A stretch of DNA of 64,000 bases, from positions 682,001 through 746,000 of the forward strand of contig RCTD01000002.1 in assembly GCA_014898415.1 (NCBI GenBank). Reading direction: 5' to 3'. The position numbers and the translations under genes are program-made. Positions 9,317 through 21,352 of this stretch are shown piece by piece. Position 1 is the first letter of the stretch; every line of letters begins with the position of its first letter. Origin of the DNA: Stromatinia cepivora. Taxonomy: Eukaryota > Ascomycota > Leotiomycetes > Helotiales > Sclerotiniaceae. The notes below the pieces were generated by a model. That model saw only the letters and a list, made by a program, of their open reading frames with translations, did not search any database and was not told the origin of the DNA.

Positions 9317-10738
9317 TCACGCTGGACTATGAGATCTGGTATAGACCTGGATAAGCGTATAAGTGGAATTCAAGTACGTTATTGTTGTTGATGCAGCCAT
9401 GTCACCGGGAAGAAAGCTGCCAGTGATCGTGCTAGAAGACACAGGGGGAGGTAGAGCACTCGCTGCCGCGCTGGATGTTGCTGCTGGGGCTGGATTGATA
9501 GTGGCTAGCGCTGCGGATGTAGGAGTGATGGGTGTAGTCACGGTAGCGTTTGATTCTGAATTGAATTCCGATTTCGATACTCTGGATGTACTGATTAGTG
9601 ATGTAATCTCGTTGCTGAAGGTCTGATCGAGTGGTGACGATGGTGTTACAAAATCAGTGGCGGTAGGAACAGTACTTGTAGAAACATCTAAGGTTGTACT
9701 GACTATCTCAATCGTTGATGTGCGAAGGCTGCGGCTAGGTCGACTATTTTGTGTTGTACGGACTTGAGTCGTTGTGCTAGAATCTGTTGTAGAAGAATCT
9801 GTTGTAGAGGTTACAAGTTCAGTTGAGATCTGAGATGTTTTTCTAGATTTTATCGTATAGGCTGGGATCAAAGTTGTTGTACTAGAGTCTATCGTATGGG
9901 TTGGGGTCAGGGCTGTTGTTCCAGAATATATTGTTGAGGTCGTAGCTTCAGAGGGTATTTGAGTACTAGGATCTATTGTAGAGATTTTAGATTTATATGA
10001 GATCTGATTTGTCGTACTAGTAACTTTTGTAGGAATTGTTGATTCAGCTAGGATTTGAGTTGTGGTACTAGAATCTGCTGGAGAAGTTGCGGATTGGACC
10101 AGAATTGTTGCAGAGTTGTCAGATTCAGATGAGATCTGAGTTGTTGTACTCGAGTTTATCGTATAGGCTGGGATAAGAGTCGTTGTATCAGAATTTTTTA
10201 TAGAAATTGTAGATTCAGAAACTATCCGAGTACTAGTATCTGTTGTAGAGGTTGGAGACTCAGGTGGGATCTGAGTTGTTGTACTGGAGTCTGTTGTAGA
10301 AATCGCAGATTCAGATAGGGTGATTTTAGATCCATCCGGAAGATATGTGATGGTGGTCGTACTGGTGCTAGGTGGTAATGAGGCGCTTCTAGTTATCCAT
10401 TCGATCGTGGTACTGATTGCCCTATGACTTGAGTCGAAATGCAAGATTTGAGCCTGATATGAGGACTCTAAAGTTGTGTAGGTTGTTTCTGTTGCGTTAA
10501 TAGGCATCGATAGGTCATTGGAGGTGGCCAGCAGAATAGACGAGACAGGTATAAGGTCACTCTGAGTTGTAATCGCTGCGGATCTAAACGCGTCTGCGGT
10601 ACTTGTTGTAGGGCTAAGAATAGATACAACAGAAGTTTGTGACAAGGAGGGGTTTATGGGCACTACAACTTGAGCAAGTACGAAAGGTATCGAGTCACAA
10701 AGAAGACAAAACAACAAAGCCTCAAATGTGATATACAT
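9317..10738 (-). CDS. Secreted Ser/Thr-rich mucin-like protein
   Basis: A 473-residue intact frame starts at ATG 10738. The N-terminus has a hydrophobic signal peptide of about 22 residues (FEALLFCLLC...PFVLAQ). The rest is dominated by Ser and Thr, with degenerate repeats of the type DSSTTTQI..ES, expected to be heavily O-glycosylated. There are few aromatic residues, no catalytic domain, and no terminal hydrophobic segment that would suggest a GPI anchor. The last residues (ITYLNSTYTLIQVYTRSHSP) are less repetitive, and coding-like sequence continues beyond the stop, so the true C-terminus may differ. A wall or matrix protein is the likely role; no specific function can be assigned. Confidence 0.6.
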   Translation of the reverse strand: MYITFEALLFCLLCDSIPFVLAQVVVPINPSLSQTSVVSILSPTTSTADAFRSAAITTQSDLIPVSSILLATSNDLSMPINATETTYTTLESSYQAQILHFDSSHRAISTTIEWITRSASLPPSTSTTTITYLPDGSKITLSESAISTTDSSTTTQIPPESPTSTTDTSTRIVSESTISIKNSDTTTLIPAYTINSSTTTQISSESDNSATILVQSATSPADSSTTTQILAESTIPTKVTSTTNQISYKSKISTIDPSTQIPSEATTSTIYSGTTALTPTHTIDSSTTTLIPAYTIKSRKTSQISTELVTSTTDSSTTDSSTTTQVRTTQNSRPSRSLRTSTIEIVSTTLDVSTSTVPTATDFVTPSSPLDQTFSNEITSLISTSRVSKSEFNSESNATVTTPITPTSAALATINPAPAATSSAAASALPPPVSSSTITGSFLPGDMAASTTITYLNSTYTLIQVYTRSHSPA

Positions 10739-12584
10739 ATTTCATGCTAGAATCTGTGAATGAATGAATGAAGTTTGAACGCGATGACTGTGAATAGTTC
10801 CACTGACTATACCAAGAGAATCATTATCATTGTAACAAACTTTTTTTTTTTGGCTGGGGGTGACAAATTTATGACTCGGCGCTGACAATCGAAGGTTCCT
10901 AGCCAAAGTGAATCTGAAAAATCATGCTATCGAGTCAGGATCATGACTCCAACCCAGCTATATTCTGAACTATTTCGAAAAATATTCTCCGCTGCCCATT
11001 GCTTGACTTCAAGCCTGAAAATTATACTTTCCAGATTAAAGACTTCGTAAAAGCTCTTTTCAACATCTGAATTCAGGTTGCCCTCGAACCCCAAAAAGCT
11101 TCATGCTCGAAATTCCTACTAGCTACACTGACAGCTCAAATTCTCTTCCAAAGGCTCCTAGAAATCTCAAGCCAACAGTGGCAATAACAGTGGCATAAAC
11201 CAAAGCACCTACCCTACAACTGACGCGAAGAAAATCTGGCCCAAAATTGACGGCGGTAGTTCGGGACGAGACCTTCTACCCTTTATGAAGTGGAAAAAAC
11301 GGCATTATTGAAGATTCATGGTGAATGTAGTAAAGTGTTTGTTTCATGTATACAGGCGGCTGCTAACTCGGGATCTCTCGGGATGTGTCCAAGATTGCTC
11401 AGTCGGTTTCGAAAGTGGCTGGAATAGTCAAATTTCAATGTATCACAAGTATCGAACGAAGCTAAAACGAGCGACGTTAGATGATATGACCCAAAACCTC
11501 AGTTCAACTTAGATAATTTGAGAATCATGGGGAGATGACTTCTCTATGTTAGAGTTGTTTGGGGAGGTTTAGATGCATCGCTGGATTTCTAACTCGAGTA
11601 AAATGATTTTGCTCACTGTCTGTACATGTTACGAATCCAAGGAATAGGTTCAAGTGAGGTTTCATGTATGCAGACGTGTAATTGGATTTCTCAATTTGGG
11701 ATAGATTTACCTGCAACAGTGCGTTCATTAGCCATAAAATAGGAGAACGAAGCTTCACTGAACTTCTCACATATTACTCAAGAAAAGAAACCTGGACCCC
11801 AAAGATCGAGAGCGGAATATTTGCTTGATTTTTGGTTCACCTTATCGCCGTCAAATAAAAAAAACATGATGTTGACCGCAAAGTGCGTCACTTTTTCCTT
11901 CGGAGGATGAGGATTGTTTTTCGCATTTGGATTACTCACGGAAATCTGTCAAGACACAGAGAAACATGATGTTGGTGAAGCTGTGAGACAACGCTTCATC
12001 AAAAGGGGGCGCGGGCTGCACTTGTCAATCTCCACATCGTGTCTATCTGATAAATTAAATTTTTGTTTATTCTTGACTCACCCCGGCTTCAGATTATTGG
12101 AGGCGTTGAGACTCAACCAAAAAAAATATACAGTACGCAGCCTCCATTGTTTGCCAAAATAGATGAGCTGCTTACCTCCCCCGGTAAAGTTATTTTCAGG
12201 GTCGTAAGCTCAGGGGCCGTGAAAACCCTACAGACGCTGGGGGTAAGCTCCACTAAATGATGACTTACAGGGTTAAGATTCAATCTAGACCCATAAATAT
12301 CCTCAAATAAACAGAAGCATCCCGTAATTGTGAATATTCCAGCCACTACCATGGGCTTGTAGTTGGCTGAGGTCATTTGTTGGTTGTCGTTTGCTGCAGG
12401 ATTCGTACATGTAACACGAAATGTGGCTAGGTATAATAAAATTGCGGCTGTGTGTTGGTTACATTGGACAAAGTGATACTTATAAGCCCATCACCACCAG
12501 TCGTTCTCACCTCCTTCTTTTCTCTTCAAACACACGTTCACTTCTGCTTCTAGATTTCCTATCAAAAACAATCTCAATTTCATA
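10739..12584. other. Intergenic; divergent promoter region
   Basis: This separates the Ser/Thr-rich gene (minus) from the GPI-type gene (plus), so it carries both promoters. A TATA-like TTATAAG occurs at about 12480, roughly 100 bp before the start at 12585, followed by a CT-rich leader. Nothing else was recognised; small open frames here look random. Confidence 0.45.
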
Positions 12585-13145
12585 ATGCGTTCCTCCACTG
12601 TCGCTTTCGCCGTCACTTTGGCCTTGGCCAACTCCGCATCAGTTCTAGCTACCCAAACCGGAGACAGCCAGGATATCAGCATCAGCTCGGCAACTACCAG
12701 TGTGGTTTCTACCACATCATTGTCTGCTCTTATCCCAGTAACCACTGCTATCTCCATCCCACCAAGCAGTGTTTTGTCATCGTATGCATCCTCCTTCACC
12801 TCCTTCTCCATGAACTACGTCTCCTCCTACAAACCCGGATCAGCATACTCATCCGCTTCCGTGTCCAGTTCCAGTGTATCCGGCAAGCCAGGCGTTTACA
12901 GCAACTCCACCTCCTTCTCTACTGCCACTATCTCCGGCACTGGCGCCGGCACATCCACTGCTACCGCCACCACCGAAGTTCCTGGAGTTACCACCGGGGC
13001 TAGCAAGACTGGACCTTCGGCAGGTGCGAGCGCGAGCGCCTCATCATCTAGCTCTGCTGCCGATGCTTTGTTGTTGAATGGAGCATCTTGGAGTATGGGA
13101 AGTCTTATGCTTGGTGGAATGGCTGTTGTCTTTGGCTTCTTCTAA
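12585..13145 (+). CDS. Small GPI-anchored-type cell wall protein
   Basis: A single-exon frame of 186 residues. Residues 1-22 form a signal peptide (SSTVAFAVTLALANSASVLA). The middle is rich in Ser, Thr, Ala and Gly, with one NST glycosylation site. The C-terminus has a small-residue stretch (ASASASSSSSAADALLLNGA) followed by a hydrophobic tail (LMLGGMAVVFGFF), the layout of a GPI attachment signal. The start lies about 100 bp after a TATA-like box and a pyrimidine-rich leader. Such proteins sit on the plasma membrane or are cross-linked to wall glucan. No enzymatic domain is visible, so its exact role is unknown. Confidence 0.8.
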   Translation: MRSSTVAFAVTLALANSASVLATQTGDSQDISISSATTSVVSTTSLSALIPVTTAISIPPSSVLSSYASSFTSFSMNYVSSYKPGSAYSSASVSSSSVSGKPGVYSNSTSFSTATISGTGAGTSTATATTEVPGVTTGASKTGPSAGASASASSSSSAADALLLNGASWSMGSLMLGGMAVVFGFF

Positions 13146-14125
13146 TTGCCTTGCTCAGTCTGTTTGGTTTTACGATTGAATAATGGTATAATGGGATTCA
13201 GGATTTAGGGTTTGCGGATCACGATATGGATATGGATATGGATATGGTAATGGGAGTTAATGAGACGGGTATTCGAGTTGGCATTCTGCATACATCAAGT
13301 TCTGGATTTAATTCTACTTCAGGATGTTGTACGCGCACAGTTTTTTGAAACTTTAGATACCAGGTTCTGTATCAATATTGAATGGGCGTTTATCTGGCTT
13401 CATTTTCTTTCATTTTGACAGTGTGCATATATCAAGTGAGACAGGGTTTTGGTCGTGATTTTTGCAATTGTTATATGTCACGGTATGTCTTACATGAACC
13501 TCCACTGACTTATTTCACTCCACCGTCGTGATACCTGTCCACGGCTTCCAACCATGAATTTTTCTCTCTACAATTAACTCCGCTTCTTCCAACCTGAACC
13601 TCCAAAGCCTTCTCTATCTCGCGCCCCTTCTTCACAGTCTGTTCTTATAGACTTTGTAGGATAAAGTGAGGTATGAGGAGCTATTTTATGGACTAAGGTT
13701 GATAAGTGGTAGTTAGTGTGCAGAAGATTTCGAAAGAAGAATGTTCATTACATCAGATGGAACCAAGAATTTAATAGATGTGCATATTAGATCTGGTAGG
13801 TAAGGCTTCCTAGTGCAGTAGAAGAATCCATCAGACCCATAAAGAGTGAATGTTTTAAGGGGACATAATCTCGCTCCTACTCTGGCCCTCGATCGCACTG
13901 GTATGTGAAGTCTGCACTGTATGGTTTGGGAAGAGTTTTTCTGGAACAAAATACTGGTTGTCTAAGTGGTCTAAAAAACTACAATGATATATCATGGGGT
14001 TGGAAATATTTTGCTATGACAGACCTTGGGTATTTCTATGACCATGAATTTGTTTCCTGTGTCATATATTTATCTATGTGCCATTAACTTGGGGGTCTGA
14101 TGAGCCCCATAAACGAAGTCACAGA
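13146..14125. other. Intergenic; convergent 3' ends
   Basis: This is the 3' region shared by the GPI-type gene and the minus-strand F-box gene. It contains a (GATATG)4 microsatellite at 13223-13246. No gene is seen. Confidence 0.45.
13223..13246. repeat. (GATATG)4 microsatellite
   Basis: Four perfect copies of a 6-bp unit just after the GPI-type gene. Confidence 0.9.
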
Positions 14126-15051
14126 TCAAAATCCGATCATTTCAATCCACTCCATATAGTATCCAGCAGAAAAAACCTCCATTACACCCCGTAAGGCGGC
14201 AATGCGGTCAAAATATGTCCGATGTTTCCTCCAAATCCAGTAATCTTTCCAATTGTATGTCCAATCTGAAACGCTGATTTGTTCTAAGAGCTCTTCGTCA
14301 ATCACTGCAATCGCCTCCTTTTCCCAACTGTCTCCTTTGTTACATGGACTCGGCAGTTCTTCCCCAAAAACACGTAACACCCCGCCACCGACTGGGTTAG
14401 GAATTCGAACACTGCGAAGGGAGCGCTTATAATCGGAGTAGTTTTCTGCTAACTGGCATTCTCTTGCACTAATCCCGAAGTACCCATAAGCGGATATAAG
14501 CAGATATCTATGGAATCCCAGCCTCCCAAATCGATATCGAGGACCCATCCAATCTTCGAGAAGACAAGAGAGAGGTTTATCTTCCCATCTGGGACCTTCT
14601 TTATCATACAAATTGACTATCTCCGGATTGACGTATTCGAAGTGCTTGTACATCTTTCTACACGTGACCCCAAGACAGGCACGCATGCAGGGTTCAAGCT
14701 CTCGCATGATCTGTTCGACAATTTCGGGGGGCATTGTGTTCATGCTCGCTTGGGTCTGTTCTCGGAAGACAGAAATACCTAACAAAATCAGCTGCTATAA
14801 ACGACACAAGTGAAGCCTTGATGGGACTCACCAACTTGCTGCTCAGAAGCATTAAGCTCAAAATCAGATTCCGTGAGAATGGCTTGGGATGCATTGTCGA
14901 TGCTGCCTTGATGTTCATGCATAGAGCACGTGAAGGCTTTTGCGTCGTGCTTTATCTCAGCCATTTCTGTCATTATAGACAATCTTTTGATGTGATAAGT
15001 TGTTGGAGGATGGTTTTTTCGGAATGGCTTCTCAAAATACTTGTGTATCAT
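14126..15051 (-). CDS. F-box-like protein, paralogue A
   Basis: Two exons on the minus strand, 14832-15051 and 14126-14778, with a 53-bp intron (GTGAGT donor, GTTAG acceptor), give about 290 residues. The F-box-like segment lies near residues 86-125: MPPEIVEQIMRELEPCMRAC followed by LGVTCRKMYKHF. The rest holds Trp/Tyr-rich motifs (WEDKPLSCLLEDWMGPRYRF and HRYLLISAYGYFG) shared with the gene at 15568. F-box proteins normally recruit substrates to SCF ubiquitin ligases through Skp1; the substrate here is unknown. An internal ATG near 14973 is an alternative start. The neighbour on the other strand has the same layout, with a short acidic or polar exon 1 and then the F-box in exon 2, so the two arose by duplication. 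Confidence 0.65.
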
Positions 15052-15567
15052 GGAGGTTGAAGGGTGCTTGTATATAAATTACTGCTACGTACCGTAGAAC
15101 TGGCAAGACTGACCGTAGTCCTTGCCGTATAGCTAGCGCCTAGGATGTTTTTGAACCATACTCTTTAATACTCCTTTAAAGTGTGAATTATGACCGTACC
15201 ATGTAAGGAATGAACGTGACTAATCACATCCATTGAACAGTCTCGCGAGTTTGCAAATCATCTGCCACCCTAACATGCTGTACAACTACTCATAACTTCA
15301 TATGTTCCGCTAAAACTTTTACGGGATGGTTAACTCCGTGAGACTGGGGTGGCGGCTGTATCCCATCCGTGTTGCCGGTAAAGTTACATATAAATTACAT
15401 CAAGAAGAGCTGCAAAGCTCGTGAAACTCTCAACAGTTACATTCAAAACACCAAGCTCTCGACTCATTGCTTCTGAACTTTCGGAAGACCTCGAAACTCA
15501 AGAGGAAACTAAAATCAACGGCAGCCAAAAGGTCCTTGACCCAGAAGCAACATCCGATCCCGAACTC
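15052..15567. promoter_or_regulatory. Shared divergent promoter of the F-box pair
   Basis: About 516 bp separate the two start codons. The 11-mer ATATAAATTAC occurs at 15072-15082 and again at 15388-15398. The second copy lies about 170 bp before the plus-strand start and could be its TATA element. No other feature was seen. Confidence 0.35.
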
Positions 15568-16550
15568 ATGGAGCCAAATGAATATTTAGGTGACGGTGAT
15601 GGTAGAGAGGTTATCTTGTCTGAAAAATCTTTGGATATTCAAAATTGTGGTAAGTCAACTATGCTAGAGGAGTAAACAGTGTAACTAACCAGAGTTGATG
15701 TATAGATGAGACCATGAAGACTATCCAGACCAAGAACCATCAAACTACCATCAATGACCTTCCACACGACATCCTCAAGATTATATTCGATAACCTTACT
15801 CCATGTATGGTTGCATGTCTAGGTCTTACTTGTTGTCGATTCTATGCTTCCTGCAAGATCCATCACCCAGGACCTTTCAACCTGGAGTTACATGATGCCG
15901 AACGGTATCATGGAATTTCTCAACGATACCTTCCGGATGCTATTTGCAATCCTATCTCCTGTGTTTATTATTCATGTGAGCATAAACGCTTGATGACTTC
16001 GGAATTTCATTCAGAACCAATATTCATAATAGAAATATCACGTCATCGAGTTGGAAACATACCTGTCACTTCATATCCCAGGCGGGATCATCTGGCCGAC
16101 TTAATTGAAACCTGGCACGGGCTTCGACACTACCGGAAGACCTGGCTGAATGTTGGAATCAATGGAGAAACCAAATACATTATCAAGTATCTCCTGATAT
16201 CCGCATACAATCCTAGCAACGAGTTTTGCAAGATGAAGTTAGCTCTTCAAGACAGATATTCTGATTTTTACCACGCAGAGCCTGAGCGTCTTGCTGCTTC
16301 TGGGCTGGTTTGGATAGGCCGTCCTAGGCCTATTTTACCAAATCCTCACCAAATGGCACCCCATGATTGGTTTCTTGAAGCAAAGGAAACGATTTTGGGC
16401 GACAGATACCAACACACGTCAAAAAATCTATGGGCAGAATTTTGGAGTAATTATGTAATTGGAAAGAAGTGTTTAGACTGGATGGAAGAGCAACCTCATG
16501 ATACATTCTCTGATTGGTCAAAAGAATCTTCGTGGGTATGGGGGGGGTAA
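15568..16550 (+). CDS. F-box-like protein, paralogue B
   Basis: Two exons, 15568-15649 and 15706-16550, with a 56-bp intron (GTAAGT donor, ACTAAC branch site, TATAG acceptor), give about 308 residues. The open frame extends upstream to 15394 but has no earlier ATG, so 15568 is the best start. The F-box-like region is at about residues 43-80: INDLPHDILKIIFDNLTPCM followed by VACLGLTCCRFY. Shared with paralogue A are the CM(x)ACLG(x)TC core and the YLLISAY motif. This copy has an extra segment of about 80 residues after the F-box (HRVGNIPVTSYPRRDHLADL). It is likely an SCF substrate adaptor; partner and trigger are unknown. Confidence 0.65.
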
Positions 16551-17981
16551 AGCTTTTTTAGGCGGGCTGAGTGACCACGTATGGAGATGCAAATCCTAGA
16601 ATACCGATTAAGGTTTTAGGTAACTTTAGTCGAAAATGAAATGCACAAATATTTTACCCAATCCTTTGTCCTACGTGATAAACTGCGAATTTGAGATTCA
16701 AATACCTTAATATCCTAAAGCCAGCTTAGATGAATATCTAAGGGCACAACAAAAACAAGAGCCCTCCATATCCTGAGTGAGATCAACATAATACTGAAGT
16801 GACAGATAAAAATGAAGATGAATGATACCTGCCCTCAACATTGAATCTTCCCTCTATCCTAGATCAAGCAACTATTAAGGCTACGGTGCACATCTCTAAT
16901 CCTTTAAAAAGCCTTGCTCAATCTAGATTCAATACCAAGCCTATCTCAGGGCCGCAGTGGAGCCTCTATCTCTCCATCGAGACTTACGATCAATTATCTA
17001 ACTGTTGCTCTTTGCACGCAATGGATCGTCTGTGATAAGCGTGACATCCGAATTGCCATTATTGTATATCTGTATCAACGACACGCAAAGCAGAAACAAC
17101 ACTTTGATTTACCCGGTTCAGAAGATCGAAAGTCACAAAGAATTTCTGGAAGCGCTTTAAAAGGGAACACAAATCCACTCTATAACTAGTTGACACATAC
17201 GCTTCTAGATATATAAAGCTCGAGATATAGCTCAAAAGCTTTGATGCAGATACAACACTAGACGGGGAACAGTATATCATGTACTTACACCAGCTAGATT
17301 CAAGGTGAATTCAAGGCTGCCATTGAGTCATGGCCCATGTTGAGAGCAATTTGAATAAGCTGCAGCGGCAGCAGTAGTATGGTATTTATTTCCAAAAAGA
17401 ACTGGTATTGGTGAGAAGCTTGAGAGTCTTAGTGGGCATATCAACTTTACGTCCTATGGGTAACATAGCATAGACTTATGGTTCAAATGCCGATGTGGGC
17501 AGAACTGCAAAAGACCTGACAAAATTTGAGTACATTGAGCCCACGATCATTGTTCGAAAGCGGTTTCTGGGCGCAGTCCCCAAGTCGCAAGTTTGAAGAT
17601 TGTTTGAGAGCGTGTGAATAATAGCCTGACTGTGAGAGAGTAGACGATGAATGAAATTGCTGAACTTAAATTTTTGTTGTGAGGCTTGGTTTATGAAAAG
17701 TTTGCAACGTCTCCTCACAAAGTCAAGAAGTAATCTGCGTCCTCTGGCTACATTCAAATGATAGAATTTCAATAACACTTTTAATGGAATTTTGGACAAC
17801 AGTGCGGTTTCACCCCTGAAGCGGGTGCAAAATACAGGCTCCACATCGCTAATCTGCAGGCTATCTGGGGACGCACGGCTTGTGGGGTTGGGTTTGCTAT
17901 AGCGCGTGACTTCAGGACAATTCCACATCAAAACCTCAACTTTCGGAAGTGGAAAGTCCAAGAATATCATCATCAAACAAC
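16551..17981. other. Intergenic, upstream of the GH36 gene
   Basis: No supported gene. A 166-codon minus-strand frame (17476-17976) ends six bases from the GH36 start and has no recognisable features; I treat it as chance. The promoter of the GH36 gene must lie here. Confidence 0.4.
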
Positions 17982-20900
17982 ATGTCCGCTGGAATCATTT
18001 GCCAGCCGCTTTTGGGTCAAACTACAGTGATTACTGAAAATCATGTAAGATCACATAATACTACTTGCATACAGAAGCAAAGGCTCAACTGATATAGGTC
18101 GATGTTACTGTTGCATTGTTTCCACACGACTGGGATGGTGAGGAGACCACTTGGGAGGTGGCATTGTGGTATGGCGCGAAAGATATGACCTGGAAACAGC
18201 TTGGCCTGATCCGGCTTCACGATGGTATTCCAATAGTAAGTATTCCAGCTAACCACCATATCTTGATCATGGATTGACAGAAAAACAAGCTTGCTGTTGA
18301 CTCTCAAGGTCCAGTGCTGTTCTTCTCAAACACTCTGGAGCGGCAATGGATAAAGGAAGATGTAGTTTGCTATACTATCAAGTATAAGAAAACGGGAGAT
18401 TCGACATGGACATGGGTAAATGATAATCCCAATCCTGTTGGTGATGCAGAAATTATCTTTCAAATTCAGAGGTCATCACCAATTATACCACTACCTTCCA
18501 TGAAAGAATATATCTCCAACCTAACAAGATCTTTTACTATCGGATACCATGGACTGCACGAAATATCTAAATCGCCCATATGGACTCTCACCTATCCAAT
18601 CGCCGCTTCAATCGCTCTAGCCACCGAGCCAAGCGTAGAACGGATCAACATTGGAATTCCAACGGATATAGTCAGATATTTTGCTCTCGTCAAACGAATG
18701 AATTTCTGGTTAGTACCCCGTCATGGGAGATATAAATTTGGACTGGGTGAAGATAATTGCCGATTCTATTCTGGAAATGTTGAATCAAAATTAGAAGAAG
18801 CTATTTTTATATCCTTTTTGAGAAGTGATGGGACGCATTTTGTGATGCTTGCATTGAGTATGGATGGGATTGAAACAACACTCACATCGGCCGACGATGG
18901 AAGTATTATTTTAACAGGGAAGAATGAGGACGAAGAGAAAAAAGAGGGTATTGTCATTTGCGCGGTGGGTAAAACTGTAGAAGATGGTATAGCAGCTACG
19001 ATGGACCATGCGAAACGAATCATTCAGGAAAGCTTGAAACGAGGGTCCATTATCGATCGAGGTGTTGATCGGCATGAAGTAATTCAGGAGCTCGAACACA
19101 AGAAAAATTTCAATGATAAGCTGGTATATTGTACGTGGAACTCTCTAGGTCCCATCCTGACATCGACTACTCTCTTTTCTGCACTTGAAGATCTCGATAA
19201 ATCCTCCATCTATCCATCTACGATCATAATTGACGACGGATGGCAATCCATAACACCATTCGGCTCGGAAACTTTCCCCACTCAGCATCGTTGGTCAAGA
19301 TTCGAAGCTTCATCCACATCATTTCCAGAAGGTCTTGCAAATCTCTCACTCCGAATTAGAAGATCCTATCCGTGGATCGAAAATATTGGTATCTGGCACG
19401 GCATCTTTGGCTACTGGGGAGGTATTGACCCGGAAAGTGAAATTGGTAGGAATTATAAGCTGAGATGGGTGGAGGTTAACAATCATCTTCGGAGTGGAAT
19501 GTGGGTTATTGATGTTTGTGCCGTGAGGAGATTTTACGATGACTTTTATTCGTAAGTGATATTTCCAGCTATCCATCATAATTCGCCATACTGAACATAT
19601 AGATTTCTCATCAGCTGTGGCATAAATACAGTGAAGTTGGATACGCAAGGATTATTGAACGATCTCAAAAATCCGAAAGATAGGATAGAATTAATACCAG
19701 CATACCAAGGTGCAATCTACACATCCTTAATTTCTTATTTCGAAGATAGAGTTATATCATGCATGTCACAATACCCCTCCAACATTTTCTCGCCTCAATT
19801 ACTACTATCTCCATCAGGGCATACGTCACGAAAAATAGCCATGCGCAATTCCGATGACTTTTGGCCCAATGATCCAACTGCTCATCCTTGGTACGTTATC
19901 TCCTTTTACTTTGGTCCCAACTACCTCATCTTCTAATACCCTAAATCCCCACCTGGCCATACTCACTCCAAAGCCAACCATCTAACGAAATCCAGGCACA
20001 TCCACACCAACTCCCATACCTCACACCTAACCACTCACCTCGAAAACATCATCCCAGACTGGGATATGTTTCAAACTTCCTCGTCCAATACCACTCCATC
20101 TTCGTCCCCAGACTACTCCTCCTACCACGCCGCCGCACGTTCACTCTCAGGTGGTCTCGTATCCATAACCGACACTCCGAGCCACCACAACACTAAGCTC
20201 CTCTCTCGCCTCTCCTGTACCCCCTTCAAAAATGACACCTCCCCCGAACCATCTACCCCAATCATCCTCCGTGTCAAACCCGGAAAATCTACACACGTAT
20301 ACACCAGCTCAAACGACCATCGAATCTTAAAAATCCGTACCTCCACCATCGAAAACGGTGTTAAGATACTCGGGTTATTTAATCCGCTTTCAAATGGTTC
20401 TATAACCGAGATTATTGGACTTGAGGAATTTTTCTCCCCCTCTCATTCCAACTCCCCTTCCAGCTCCCACGAAGAAAACGAAGCAGATACAGAATACATA
20501 ATTCACACCTCCACCACCAACAAACTATCTCCACCTATCTCCCTTAAAGTCCTCGGGACTACCGCTAGTAAATTCTTAATCACGTTACCATCGCATGGAT
20601 ATGAGATACTTACTGCGTGTCGAGTTCATCGTATACCTATGCCAAACCCTCTTCCTCTCTCTCACAATCCCAATCCCGATCCCCATCCGAACTCCAGCTC
20701 TATTCATAGTCATCGCTCTGGTGATAATGATCATGACGAGGAAAAATCAATAAAAATAGCAATCCTAGGCATACTAAACAAATTCGTGGGTGCAGCTGCT
20801 ATCACAGATTCTTCAATTTCAATATCAAGTTCTCTTTCGAATACTCAGGAAATTCAAAATCCATCCTCAAAACCACAATCGCAAAACGCATTAGCAAAAG

Positions 20901-21352
20901 TAAAACTTAAGATGAAAGGAGCTGGTACATTGGGCCTTTACATCTCTTTCAGCTCCCTCTCTTCTTCTCATCACACAAACACAACAAACACACCACCACA
21001 AAACTCACAACCACAACTACCTCCTCCCATCCTATCAACTCTCCAAATAGCCGGAGTCGATTTCTCGCATCATATTACTCAACATTGTAACATGGAGTAT
21101 ATATCCCACTCCAATTCCCACTCCAACCCTCATCCCTATCCCCCGTCTCAAGATCAAAATCAAAATCAAAATCAAAATCATGGATACACAATGTCTATCG
21201 ATTTACCCACGATATTGAATTCAGGATCCGTATTTATGAACAAAGATTCCCATTCCCATTCCCATTCCAAACCCAAATCCAATTTGGAATCTACGAGAGG
21301 TGAGGAGAAAATGAGTAGTGATGTAATCGTTGAAGTAGGGGTTTTTATCTGA
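17982..21352 (+). CDS. Raffinose synthase / Sip1-like GH36 protein
   Basis: Five exons, 17982-18044, 18098-18235, 18281-19551, 19603-19890 and 19996-21352, keep one frame and give about 1038 residues. The family is recognised from YWGGIDPES, VDVCAVRRFYDDFYS, IIDDGWQS (about 384-391), VKLDTQG with the likely nucleophile Asp near 504, and RNSDDFWPNDP with the likely acid/base Asp near 575. In the GH36 raffinose-synthase/alkaline alpha-galactosidase family these enzymes hydrolyse or transfer alpha-galactosyl groups. No signal peptide is visible, so it is probably intracellular. The C-terminal half carries low-complexity inserts rich in His, Ser, Asn and Gln (QNQNQN and HSHSHS near 21150-21290). 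The substrate in this fungus is unknown. Introns are 45-105 bp. Confidence 0.85.

Noticed and set aside
9363..9626. 87-codon plus-strand ORF
   Set aside because: It is antisense to the Ser/Thr-rich gene and arises from its repetitive codons.
17476..17976. 166-codon minus-strand ORF next to the GH36 start
   Set aside because: It has no domain, signal or splice support and sits in the GH36 promoter and leader region; chance is more likely.
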